Assembly: GCF_000208745.1 (NCBI RefSeq) | Contig: NC_030852.1 | Location: 25,970,268 to 26,034,267 of the forward strand | Reading direction: 5' to 3' | Length of the DNA stretch: 64,000 nucleotides | DNA from: Theobroma cacao | Lineage: Eukaryota; Streptophyta; Magnoliopsida; Malvales; Malvaceae | Shown here: positions 12,211-24,356 of the stretch, piece after piece | Layout: each line of letters starts with the position of its first letter | Numbering within the stretch: position 1 is the stretch's first letter | Position numbers and translations under genes: made by a program | Notes under the pieces: generated by a model | Told to the model about the DNA's origin: nothing | Database searches by the model: none | What the model saw: only the letters and a program-made list of their open reading frames with translations

Positions 12211-15200
12211 TGAAACCTGTGGGAAAGATTGTTCTTTTACTATCTCGATACTCAGGGAGCTACCCCTTTGCTTCTATAGTAGGCTTCCAGGAATCCAAGA
12301 ACCTCTAAACTTATCCTATAATGGTAACAAATGAAAGAAAAAAAAAAAGAGAAAACTACTACACAGAGACAGTGTCTTTGCCTAGATATTTTCAGTGTAG
12401 AGAAGGGAGGAGAGAAAATCAGTATACAAGGACATCAGATACAGAAGGAGAGACCCACAGCGAAGAAAAGAAGGTTCTGGTTTTGTGCTCTTTACAAATT
12501 ACAATGGTGAATGCTTTTTTTCCTTAATATATTCAAAGAAAAAGGAAAAAAAAAGCAATAAAGAGACTGAGAAAACGACATCTGGAATGTGGAATCGGTT
12601 ATGTTTTTCACTTCCATTTATCAAGGATTTAAATTTGATTCTTTCCTTTTTGTATAAGTTGATTTAGAACTTTTCTTCTCCGGAGAAAGGTTAGTTATGA
12701 TTTAAATGGGTAAGTGGGTTGGGATTTTGGACTAAGCATTGGTCAAATTCCCACTCATTTTGGTAGCATTTTCAGTTACTCTCGTGACACAGATTCTTTA
12801 CTTCGTTATTCATAAATATAAATTTCACCTAATCTTTCAATAATTTTTGTACAATTTATAATCCTGATTGATTAATTATAATTTAATTACAGCAAAAGAA
12901 ATGTATCCTCACTTTCCATTAAAAAGTGCAACAAGTTAAAAATAGATTAACTACTATTAAAATTACACTTGCTAATTACCAAATTACGGGGAAAGGGCAA
13001 ATAAGCAATTAGAAAATGTTAGAAACTTTGTCTAATATGAAGACAAGAATCAAGAATGTCAACTGTATTTGACTATGACAGTCGCCATTTGGTTATTTAT
13101 TTGAGCGAGACAGCGGTCATTGTGCTGGCAACGCCAAGATTTTCCCCTCCCCTTCCCCATCAAATAATCAATTCCCACATCATACAAAATTGATTAGACA
13201 GTTGTAATATACTACTCCTTGTATAGTAAAAACAGTAGAGTATACAGCAACAGTATGATTGGAAAAATTTTCATATTAAATCTCATTTCCTTAAGTAGAA
13301 CAATATAAATGGCAACACTTGTTATTTCGAAGATGGGTATGGATTCAGATTAAACTATAACTATTCTTAATCCTCCTATCTTCTCAAGTTCCAACAGACA
13401 GCAGCACAGGAAAGAAGAGTATAAATTGAAGTAGTGGAGAGAAAAAGTTGAGAAGAAAAGTGACGGAGAGACCAAGGTGTGCACCGTGAAGGCCACCCAT
13501 TTTACCAAACTAAAGGTTCAATTAAGGTATAACACCATCACTACCCTGGAATCCCGGCCCGACCAAGTGCAAGTGCACTACCTGACCTAACTTTAATCCA
13601 TTTTCTTTCACTGAAAAAGTTCCGTTTCTTTTACTTTAGATAGGACAAACACTACTCCGCTTTGCTTTATCCCTTCCACTAACAGAACATGAAATGATGG
13701 GAAAAACTTGGGCAAGATTAGGCGGGGGTATTAATAAATAATAAGTTTAACAAATTAATTAATGATTAAGGTGTAGCAGTAGAATAGAAGGTTTAATACC
13801 TCCATTTCAGATTAATTAGTATGTTTAGTGTTCCATCCCCAAACACGTGATGCATGTTATAATCCTCCTAGAGCTTTAAATAATCTCGGATTTGATGCAA
13901 CAAACACCACTCTTAACTTTTCCTCTCGTTGATGGGAGGGCCTAAAAATAAAGTTAGATAATAATAATTGGAGACAGTTAAGTTGAAGGCGTGTCTGCAC
14001 CTTTCAGCCTTTCTCGTTTCCATTGGCTGAGGCGGAGGCCCCGACAGGAATCTAGTCATTAACTAGGCTAACCATGTTTTACGGTGAACAGATGACGTTG
14101 TTGCATCACATACCTCTTTAGAGAGAAAGGGAAAGGACCAATAAATTATGTGCTCTTTGGCGCTACTGTCTCGCTTAGAGACCAAGGAACGTGGGAAATC
14201 ACTGTATTGTTATTCTTCTTTTGGTCTAAGAAGCCGACTAAAAGAACTTAAAAAAAAAAGCATAAAGAAGTCAAAAATATTGTACCACGAGACCCAAATC
14301 AGGCATTGAAGGGAGCGACGAGCTCAGCGCAACCACCGCGTGAATAGGCTGCGATTGGACCCACAAACCGACAGTTGAAACTAGAGGCGATTTGGAGGGC
14401 TCCAAGCTTCAACCATTTTAACCATTCATTAAACCCACAAAAAAAAAAATGTTGCGGTCCATGTTCCATTCCTTAACTTCATTTTTTACAATTTGGCTAT
14501 CACTTGCTGCTCCAATTGGATTCTCTTCAGATACCCATTTATGGCGATGGCGATCTGTCCTTGCCTCCTGGGTGCGTAATACAAATTAGAGATTGATATT
14601 TCGAGAACCCTTTGGACCACACGATGGTTTCTTGTACTTCTGGCAGTAACCTTTCTTCTTGAGCTTGTTAGAGTTATGTCACAGTGACCATGGGGCAGCT
14701 ACCTGTCCATGGTCTTTGAACTCCACTCCATAAATTAGTGTTAAGACAGCAACCTTTTAAATCATAATTTTTGTTGTTTATCATCTAGGAAACGTTCTTT
14801 TTCCCTCAATTCACACTTACCCAACGTGCTGCCTGCCAGAGCTGTCATCGCTTGAAAACGTGAAACTTTACAATCCTACACTGGTACGTCTCTTTGTTTT
14901 GGCTGATCGTTTTAAAGAAGCAACGAAATTCAACCAATTCCGTCCACGGCTTCGACTTAAAGATTGTCATCTGGCAAGGCTAAGTGACAAAAAGTTATTC
15001 CCACAACGCTTTACTACCTTTAATCAGTGATCTACATCAAGCTTCCTGGCGCCTAATGAACATTGATAAGATTCGTGTCAACTACTACAATCAATTTTAC
15101 TAATCCTAACCATGAATTATATGGGGTCTGCATGAGTCCGAGTAGAGCCTACATGTACTCCTTGATCAATTACTCATCAATGGTGCAAAATTCTAAACTG

Positions 15201-15670
15201 TATACAATTAATTATTGGCGTAATTAACCCCGTTTATATGGCTTGGAATTCAGACTGCCTCCCAGTGTTTCGACCTTGTCTGCGGGTGCAATGTATTTAA
15301 GTTGCCATTCCTAATCCAGGGAGTCCAAACTTGGAAAATCTGAAGCAAATTGTATTTCATCAAAATGGCATTGTTTATTTTTTATACACGGTAATTCCAC
15401 CGTTACAGCTGCAAAACTTGTAGCGATAAAAAATGGAGACAACCGCAGTTCAACATTGCAAGCTATGCAACATGCAGCACCCAGGAAAAAAAATGATTTG
15501 TTGATTTGGTATACTGTTGAGTCATGAGTATTGACTCAAAAGAAAGGGAAAACGAAATCAAGCACAAGGATTGCCTCCGAGCCAAACCCAAGTTGACCAT
15601 TCAGTCCAAAAGAAAGTTGCATTGCCCGTGACATATTTCATTTTATAAAATGGCAAAGTATTTAACAATG
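12211..15670. other. Intergenic region upstream of NPC6
   Basis: About 3.4 kb without a supported gene. The first part (12211-12700) holds the NPC6 5' UTR and promoter and is purine-rich on the plus strand. The far end (about 15400-15670) holds the 3' UTR of the minus-strand CBS-domain gene. The region between is ordinary non-coding DNA with no long frame, repeat structure or RNA gene that I could see. Confidence 0.5.
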
Positions 15671-18600
15671 CTAATTGCCGGCTTTCCTCAAGTATGCTAA
15701 CAAGCCCAACCCAGCAGCTACTGCAGCCCCCGCTGCAACAGCACTGTATGCAGCAGCCCAAGCATCAGAATGAGCATAATCCAAACTTCCCGAACTGGAA
15801 CCCCTTCGACGACCTTGTTTTCCCGAATAGTCTAAATGCAATCTCAAACCCTGCAAAAATCATCAATCAGATGACTTCATTAAGCTGACAAATTCGATAA
15901 AAGTTGTCGCTGCTATAAATTAGATGCTGATTCTAAAACTCTCTTTGATACACTTGGAAACGTAAAATTTGCGAGAGGGATTAGACCTTTCAAGGTTTCC
16001 AATTGAGAAGAAAAAAATGAAATATACTAACGCCTAATGCCACCAATATCCACTATAGCTTACACTTGAGTTCAAGTCAGTCTGTCAGACATGTATATCT
16101 GTCTAACATTATTAATTTGAATTTTACAAGTTTTCCATATAGTTAGAGAGTCATATAGTCCTATCCATGTCAAACTTTTATCATAAATTGTATGTTATTG
16201 TTAGGGAAATGAAGAGTCAGAGTGAAGTCCACTGTAAAATGCTCTACCAGGTGTACATCCATATAAAAACACAGTCTAATCATACCTTCCAACCAACTAA
16301 TTTTGCATGTTGCACAGCCGCTGAAAGATCATTGTCTGATGACAATACAACTTTGTCATGGTCTTCATCTTCATACTGCAGAGTGACCCCACCAATTAGC
16401 ATAAATTTCTGAGAAAAAAATTAAATACCCAAATTAATCATCATAAAGTAATATTTTTTCCTATATCATACCAGAATTTGAGGCACACTGTCCCTATCAA
16501 TGTCATCCTCCAGCCTCTGAAGGATTGCAGTTATTAGATCTGTCATACTTCGTGTATCTGTATCCAGAAGCAAGAAGCAAAAAACCTATTAAATACACTT
16601 TTTCTAGACCAATTGGTAGGTACAAATGCCGGGAGTTGATGAAGAATTAAATCTCTCCTATAATATCTCCTGAACATAATGCTCAGCTTTGGTGCCAAAT
16701 GGCATGATCTTCCCACTAAAAATGTGCTATCAATGCAGCACCACTAACCAACTGTTAATCATACATAGATATTAACCAAAAGATCAGAGCCTGGACCAAA
16801 TGAAGGATGAATTGTTGAAGCTGGTGTCATCTATAAGTTAACTTGGCCAAGAAATGTTATGTTTAGGCTGCACAGTTTTGACAAGTGAAAAGACAAACAA
16901 CATCCACATGTGCCACATGCAAATCAAAACACCATATATTCATGGAGGTGCCTAGCTCATGAATAGCACTAGTAGCATACCACAAAGTAAATCTATGCAT
17001 TCGCCCCCTTTTATCTTGTATTTTGAAACCAAATGTATTTGGCATACTGGACTATCATCCCACTAAAAAGTGCTATCAATGCAGCACCACTAACGAACTG
17101 TAAATCATACACGGATATTAACCATAAGATCAGAACCTGGACCAAATGAAGGATGAATTCTTGAAGCTAGTGTCATTATAAGTTAACTTGGCCAAGAAAT
17201 GCTTTGGTTAGGCTGCAAAGTTTTGACAAGTGCAAAAACAAACATGCACATGTGCCACATGCAAATCAAAAGCCACATATTCATGGAGGTGCCTAGCTCA
17301 TGAATAGAGCTAGTAGCATACCACAAGTAAATCTGTGCATTCGGCCCTTTTTATCTTGTATTTTGAAACCAAATGTATTTGGCATACTGGACGAAGGATA
17401 GGGAAGAGATCTTGCTGTCTCCCCTCCATCAGAAGCTAGCTTCAAGGAATTATCACTGAAATATCACTATCAACATGTCAATCAACACTGATGGCACAAA
17501 TCACAACTATATAATCAGAAAGACATCAAAATAACAAACCTTCGTGTCTCATCATCATCTTCATTGGGAGGTAAGGCCATTGCAGAATCCCAAAACTTCT
17601 GCATCATTGTTGTGGTAGCCTCATTATTGATTCCAGAAGTACTCCCAACCTAGTTATTGAAGAAAATGATGAGACAATAACAAAAACATCATGCTTATCA
17701 AAAACAAAAAAAAACAATTATATACTTCTTAGAATTCTCATATCCATCTACAAAGATATTTAAACAAGTTTGTTAGGTGCTTTGGAATAATTGTTCATAC
17801 ACTACAGTTACTTATCCTGTAATTCTACTACTTCAAGAACACCAGAGTCTTAGAACGATACTGACTTGACTTACTGTGGCAACAGCAGCATGAGTAATGT
17901 GGAGTACATCAACAACAGCAACTATCTCTCCATCTGCATCCAACCACACAAACTTATAAAGAATTAGCTCAATGTACATACAACACTCTATTCTTCGCAA
18001 GATAGTAAATAATATCACCTCTATCTACCACAGGAAGGTGTAAAAATTTCCCATCATGCATGGTATGCAAGGCATCAACAATTGGTGTGTCAACTGTTGC
18101 ACATTCTGGGTTAGGAGTCATGACCTGTACATTAAATCAAAGGCAAAATTATTAGAATTCAAGAATGTGCTTATTATAGAGGTTAAAAACGATGATCTGC
18201 TACCAAAGTGTATAAAGTCAAGTCATAAGAATAAAATTCTATGGACATAAAAGGAAATAAATCCAAAAGAGGCAAATACCTTCTCCACTAGTGTCGACTC
18301 TGGAGGCAGATTTTGTGATATTACCCGCATCAATATATCCTTCGAACTGGAAGTATCAAAGGCATAAATTACAATTTACACCATTGACAACTGTAACATT
18401 TAGATATAATAAAAACAAATTGGCAATGCTCCTTCCTTCTCTTCCTAAGCAATATATGGAACAATGTTGAATTACAATTTGATTCAAAAGAGACTCACGT
18501 TAGAATTCCTCGTGGTTTGTTTTCAACTGTCACAACTGCAGAGCTTAATCGAGATTCAAGCATCTTTTTTGCAGTCGCTAAAACTGAGTCAGTTGGTGAA

Positions 18601-20967
18601 ACTGTTACAATCCTGAAAGATGGGCATCATGTTATTAAGCAAAGCTACTCATAATATCAGGTGTGAACAAAATATTATGTACAGAAGTTGCATAAAGCAC
18701 CAAATAGATATACATGTACATAAATACATACATACATATATGTGTGTATGTATATATACACATACATACGTACATATATATATATAAGAAAGTATTACCT
18801 ACTTTGAATTGTCTGAAATAATCGTAGACAGTGAGGGCCTGAACATACGCTCTCGAAGTGCCTCAATGAATGTATTCTGACCTGCATATCATCCCAAAAG
18901 ATAGCATTGACTCAAAACACGCCGGCTAATAGCTAAACTAAAACCACAAAATGAATAATACAAGGACCAAAAGTAAAAGAGTAAAAGGCACACATAACAA
19001 CTCCATTGAAGGCAAAAGATAACTTTATCCACCAACCAGCGAAAGATGTTCCCCAGTTTTTTTCAACACCTTCAACAGCTGCAGCAATAGCTTTTCCCTT
19101 TTCAGCTGCCCTTTCCATTCGAGCAATAGCATCATACAAACACTTAGCTATGTCGAGCAAAGCAATGACTTCCCCATTCTCTACAACAGGCAAGTGTCTA
19201 AATTTTCCTGTTCAGAAAAATACCAATACAATTTCAAAGAGTAAGGTATGAGAAAACATATCACGTAAGGTGGATATCCATCACAAAAAGCCAACCTTGT
19301 ACCATCTTCTGGAGTGCCTCTACAGCAAGAGTGTCAGAAAGAACAAATACGGGGTTCCTAGTCATTACTTTGGAAACTGGTGTCTCCTCCAGATTAAGCT
19401 CCCGAGCAATCACTCTTGTTGCTATGTCCTTCAAACGTATAATCAAAAGAATAAATTAAGAAGAAAGAACATTCTTCTTGCTTCATTTAGTTGTCTCATT
19501 ATATTTTGAGATTTAAGTGTATAGAAATTCGAAATTGTCCATGAGGATATAAGTCATACCTTGTCTGTGAGGATCCCACAAAGTAATGCATTAGAGTCAG
19601 TAAGCAATAAAGCATCAACCCTACGAGCAGCCATCCTACGGCAAGCCTCATAAATGCTTGTACTTTCAGGTACCGTCAGGGCCTTTGACAGTCGCAACCT
19701 CTTCACAGTACGTTCTCCAGCTAGTCCCCTATTAATATACAAGTCAAAACAAAAAGTTCCATTACTAATTTTTCAAGCTGAAATTTTAGATGAGTTAGAA
19801 TCAGTAACCATTTGTCATCTCTGATTTGACAGAATATAAACATTTAAAACATGAACTTTCACAAATTATTAATGACTGCTTTGACTTTTTGATAAGTAGC
19901 ATGGTTAATAGAAAATAGATGTACAGGTCCACTGTCTTCGCAAGCTGCTTCTACTCTTCCAGAATAAAAATTTCAAAGAATGAAGCCAGTCTCAAGAGGA
20001 TGAGCATATTTAGAGTGAAGAAATGAACGTTCATGTTTATAGCAGTGCAACTAGCAGCAAAACACATATTGCACCAATTCTTCAACTTTACAGCAAAACC
20101 TGTGTCAGACACATAACGACCCCTCAAAGTGTGCACATCCTTATCAATAGAGAATATGACCCCCCAAATATAAGGGAAAAAATGAATGCTCCCATGTTGG
20201 ACGCATTCCCATGTTTGATATGAAACCAAGCAACATAGGCAACACATACAAGAAAAAGAGGAAAAAAAAGATCATAGTTGCTAATGCCTTTTAACTCCTA
20301 TCATGTTGAATGTAGCTGTCCACATCTCATTCCCTTATGCAAATGGCAGCCACCCGAAATAGGCACACACTTGCACTTTCAAGTCAATATTCAAGAGCTA
20401 ACACCAAGTTTTAAAGAATAATCAGCAGAAAGATATCAAAAGAACTATCCAAAAGCACTGACAAATGCAACTACAGTAATGCATCTCTGAACGGGTAGTT
20501 TCAAAGCAGCTAACCTTATACAAACAGTAACAATTAAAATAAAGATTACTTTCTTTCAACAACAATTGATAAACACTAGTAGTATAATTAATAGCCTTTA
20601 TTAATCCCTTCAAATTCAATAATTCTTTTTCTAAGTAAAACTTCCAAGAACTAAATTGTGCCGTTTGCACATCACCCGCACGCACACACATACAAAAAAG
20701 AAAGAAAGAAAGAAAGAAAGAAAACCTTTAAAGTTTTCTTTATCCAAAACTTCAATAATTCTTCAAGTTTCAAAACAAACTACTATTATTTTAATGATGA
20801 GAAAAAGCAAAAAATAAAATTCTCGCAATAAAAACTTACATAGGACGAGAAGATGGTAAAAGTTTTCGGCCAGAGTCAGAACCTACATTCTCCGATGTTT
20901 TTTTCCTCCCTGACGCCGAGTTTACCACTGATAAACTTCGTCTCGATGAACCGCCTTGACTTGCCAT
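15671..20967 (-). CDS. CBSCBSPB5: CBS-domain and PB1-domain membrane protein (CBSCBSPB)
   Basis: Fourteen exons join in frame to 541 residues: 20967-20840, 19728-19560, 19428-19296, 19207-19037, 18881-18803, 18612-18499, 18346-18280, 18124-18019, 17933-17875, 17649-17540, 17455-17322, 16557-16472, 16375-16286 and 15850-15671. After a Ser/Arg-rich N-terminus come four CBS motifs in two pairs (about residues 45-200 and 205-345). Markers are SKALTVPEST, SKVMTRNPVFV, FRHLPVVENGEVIALLDIAK, VEKVMTPNPEC and GKFLHLPVVD. A PB1 domain follows (about 403-490, with YEDEDHDKVVLSS), then an Ala/Gly-rich C-terminal membrane helix ending LLAYLRKAGN. CBS pairs usually bind adenine nucleotides and PB1 mediates protein contacts. 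The physiological role of the plant family is unclear. Intron 11 carries a duplicated part of exon 11 (separate entry). The symbol rests on synteny with At5g63490. Confidence 0.92.
16712..17391. repeat. Tandem duplication of about 340 bp inside the CBS gene
   Basis: Two direct copies, about 16712-17051 and 17059-17391, are nearly identical apart from scattered substitutions and small indels. The copy nearer exon 10 (17059-17391) carries the genuine 3' part of exon 11 and its splice donor. The other copy repeats those bases inside intron 11. The extra copy has a one-base insertion next to the donor (TTTGTGG instead of TTGTGG), so it is out of frame. It also lacks the exon's acceptor side. It is best read as a non-functional pseudo-exon of fairly recent origin. 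Confidence 0.85.
18711..18786. repeat. TA/TG/CATA microsatellite in an intron of the CBS gene
   Basis: This is simple sequence made of alternating purine-pyrimidine steps (ACATAC, TGTGTG, TATATA) within intron 5 of the minus-strand CBS gene, ending some 15 bp from exon 5. Confidence 0.8.
20697..20726. repeat. (GAAA)n microsatellite
   Basis: About seven GAAA units lie in the large first intron of the CBS-domain gene. On the sense (minus) strand this is a pyrimidine tract. Confidence 0.85.
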
Positions 20968-21651
20968 CTCCAATACCTGCTAAACGTATAGAATTCCCAA
21001 TTTCTCATACGAAAGAAACGAGTAAAAACAAATTAATAAAATGAATTAACAACTTACCAGAATTTGAAACTTATTTGATTTTTATGCCAAATACAAAGAT
21101 TCCAATCAAATCGCTAAATCCTCTTAAAATTACAGCTCGAGTTATTAACAAAGCAAAATAAGGACAGGTGAAGCGGGAAAATGAAGCGATTGGAAAGAAA
21201 AGTAAAGATTCTTTGGCCTCAAAAAAGCGGGAGATTTTTCGAGATTCGAGAAAAAAGGAACAAATCGTCGGTCGGGAATTTCGTCGGGAAACTTGGATTT
21301 TCCGGGAAAATGCACCGACCGGAGAGAGGTGAGAGAAGAAAGAATGGAAACGAAGCCCTAACAAATGGGAAGAGTAATAATAATTTGGAAAAGGGGAGCC
21401 AATGACACTTTGGCACGTGGGCTGGTTTTTAACTGAAATTGCTCCAATTTGACGGGATTTCGCGAGGTTTCCAATTTTTGAGAAAGAAGTTCGAATTTTC
21501 GATTGTAATTAATCGTAGGTAGCAGTAACAAAGTAAATTACAGTAATTACACCCTTTTAACGGTTTTTTTATGTTCCAACGACCTTTTATTTTTTTTCCT
21601 TTTTTGTTTTAAAAAGGTAAACTACAAATCTTTTGGCAATGGTTTAAAAGG

Positions 21652-21659
<8 letters not shown>

Positions 21660-21712
<53 letters not shown>

Positions 21713-21716
21713 NTAT
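21660..21716. repeat. (TA)n microsatellite with an undetermined base
   Basis: More than 25 TA units end in a single N at 21713. The N probably marks an unresolved repeat length in the assembly. Confidence 0.9.
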
Positions 21717-22469
21717 CAATAATGAGCTTTTCCATTTACAAGTAAATTATTTTCTCTATTTCAAAGTAAACGTTTTTAATAGTATTGTTTAAATTTTATC
21801 TTATTTTTTATATAAATATGTAATATATTATTTAATTTTAATAATTCATTTATTATGTAAAAGGTAATTTACCGGTGTTAAATTTGAATCTTAATATATT
21901 ATAAAATTTAATTGTGGTCACTTATCGTAAAACAAAGACTTTTTGCCAACATTATTACTATGTTAATATATTTTTAAGTAATTAACATGTTTTACTTTTT
22001 AAATTGTTTTATCAATATATAATTTAACCAAAAGAAAAACTTGACTTCATGAAAAAAATTAAATTTTTAATATGATAAATACGTCTATTTATTATTATAT
22101 TAAATATTAAAATATAGAGATGAAAAATACAACATAAACACCTTATTGGGGAAATTTTGTTTCTAAACTTGGTAGTTAGCACGAACAGAATGGATGGTCC
22201 ACTTCAGATTTCTTTCTCATTATTTTTATCATTTTTTTTACTTAAAATTGAAATAAAATATGTAAGAGACTTTACTTCAGACAAGTCGTATCATTGAATG
22301 TTTATTATTTTAATCCACGGTCATACATCACGCGAGCGGATCTTAGTTGACTTGGTAATAATTAATTAAAGCACGATGATAATAATATTGGTCTGATTAA
22401 CCCTTTAAAAATATTGTAATACATAATATTAGTTTCACATTTTAAAAGATCATATGCATAATTCACATG

Positions 22470-22965
22470 ATATTCAAATAAGTCTTTAAATTATTTAATA
22501 AAATTTAAATAAATTATTATTTTTTATTACGTTCAATCAAATCTTTATATTTTTATTTTAGATTAAATAAATTTTTATAGTTAATAATTTACTAATTATC
22601 ATCGTTATTTAAAAAATTAATTAATTATTATTAGTTAAAATATCACTTGTCATTTTATATCCACATGATATTGACATAACGTTGATGTAAAAGATAAAAA
22701 AATTACATAATTATGTAATTATGTCAAATTAATATATTAAGTCATCAATTACAATATATTAATATGTCACATCATTATTAATTATGATATATTAAAATAT
22801 TACTTTGACGTCATACATATTAAAATAATAAATAATATTTTAATTAAGTTAGTTATTAATAAAAAAGATTTAACTATATAAAAATTTAGTTGATTCAAAA
22901 TAAAAATATGAAAACTCAATTAAATATAAAAAATATAAAAAAATTTTAAAATTTTTTAAAATATT
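22470..22965. repeat. AT-rich long inverted repeat, foldback-like
   Basis: The left part (about 22490-22590) and the reverse complement of the right part (about 22850-22965) share several runs in the same order, such as TTTTTTAT, TATTTTTATTTT, AAATTTTTATA and AGTTAA. This suggests a MITE with long degenerate arms. AT content is extreme, so part of the similarity may be chance, and no target duplication was recognised. Confidence 0.45.
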
Positions 22966-24146
22966 ATACCTATATAGATTCATACATCTAAAAGTCCCTT
23001 GAACCTTGAAGGTAAAATATTTTGGCTAGCCCATCGCTTGTGAGCGATGTACCTTTCCAAGGCCCAAGCAGCATTGTGGCAACTACATGTGACTAACCCT
23101 TCTAGTGCAATCTTGATTGCCATTTGGTCCTTCATAGTGAATATTTTATTATAGCAGTAAGCAAGCTTGCTAAAACAATTTGTTGTAGTTTCCCCTTTAT
23201 TTTTTTATCATTTTCTATGTAAAAAGCCTTAAGAGGCTAAAACAATTTAATTTAGGTGAGACATTTTCCTCATATAACACTAGTCCAACCAATACCTTGC
23301 TTCTTATCTCTACCATCAATGTTGCCGGTACCTGTTGCCTTGACAACGTTTCCTTTGCCACAGCAACCCACAGTGCAAGTGGCGAAATAAAAATATATAG
23401 GATGTCCAGTCTTACCAGGTTAGCGGGTCTATAACTCTCTCACTACCATATTGCCGTTTCCTGGATAACAAACAGCCCATTAAAGCTAATGGTCAAGCCT
23501 TGGCTTTGAATTTTGATGCCAACGGTTTATTTTGGATACTAAGAGAAGGGGGAGATGCGTGACCCAATGGGTTAGCTTTCTTTTGTCACCAACCCGTGGA
23601 TGCATTTCTTTGGACGAAAGAAAGAGACCTTTGCGTAAGAATTTTGTCCTAACGTGCGAGATTCGGAGACTTAAGTAGGGGAAAAACTAGTGGTGCTGCT
23701 GCTGCATGCCTACCTATGTATTCTATTGGAACAAAAGATAGGGAAAAAAAAACAAAAAGGAAGACAATCTCAAGAAACTACATTCATAAATTAGTCAATC
23801 TAATGGTGTTGGATGCCATACTATAATGCTTTCATTGAAAGGAAAGAATTTCAACATATAAGCAGCCTCTGCCATTCCCCTGTGTAGGAAACTTTGCTCT
23901 CTCTGAGACTTCTATATTCAAAGTATGCCAAAGCAAAAGTATCGAACCAGGCTTAGTGTAGCGGGTCCCATGTCACTTTTACATAGCAACAAGCTGACAT
24001 CAAGCTCTTACAATACCCTCGAATTCACCTTTTTTGTTTCTCCATATGCTTATAATGTTCCATTGCAATTCTTGTAAGCATTCTTGGTTGTTGCTTTGAC
24101 TGTTCCAGTTCCAGTGACACTCTTGCAGCAAAGCAAAGGCTCAGCA

Positions 24147-24356
24147 ATGGTGGATTGGGCGCCTATTGTGATAGGGCTATTGCTCTTCATACTTCTCTCA
24201 CCTGGCCTCCTCTTCCAGCTTCCAGGAAACACCCGGACTGTGGAATTTGGCAACTTCAAAACCAACGGGAAAGCAATTGTGATCCACACCATCCTCTTTT
24301 TTGGGCTCTTCACTATCCTCATTTTGGCAGTCGGCATCCGCATCTACACTGGCTAA
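24147..24356 (+). CDS. DUF3339 small membrane protein, copy 1
   Basis: A single coding exon gives 69 residues, the normal length of the plant DUF3339 family. Two hydrophobic segments (VIGLLLFILLSPGLLFQLPG, about residues 7-26, and HTILFFGLFTILILAVGIRI, about 47-66) flank the conserved centre TVEFGNFKTNGKA. The family is plant-specific and predicted to lie in membranes. No biochemical function is established to my knowledge. The start ATG follows a likely 5'-leader acceptor (CTTGCAG near 24121-24127), so a leader intron is possible. An upstream in-frame ATG at 24084 would add 21 residues not seen in relatives, so 24147 is preferred. A close paralog lies 2.8 kb downstream on the same strand. 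Confidence 0.9.
   Translation: MVDWAPIVIGLLLFILLSPGLLFQLPGNTRTVEFGNFKTNGKAIVIHTILFFGLFTILILAVGIRIYTG

Larger units (their letters stand above)
20968..24146. other. Intergenic region between the CBS and first DUF3339 genes
   Basis: The left end (20968-21420) holds the 5' UTR and promoter of the minus-strand CBS gene. A (TA)n microsatellite containing an N is at 21660-21716. A long AT-rich inverted repeat lies near 22470-22965. The right end (about 23880-24146) holds the 5' leader of the plus-strand DUF3339 gene. I see no gene in between. Confidence 0.5.
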
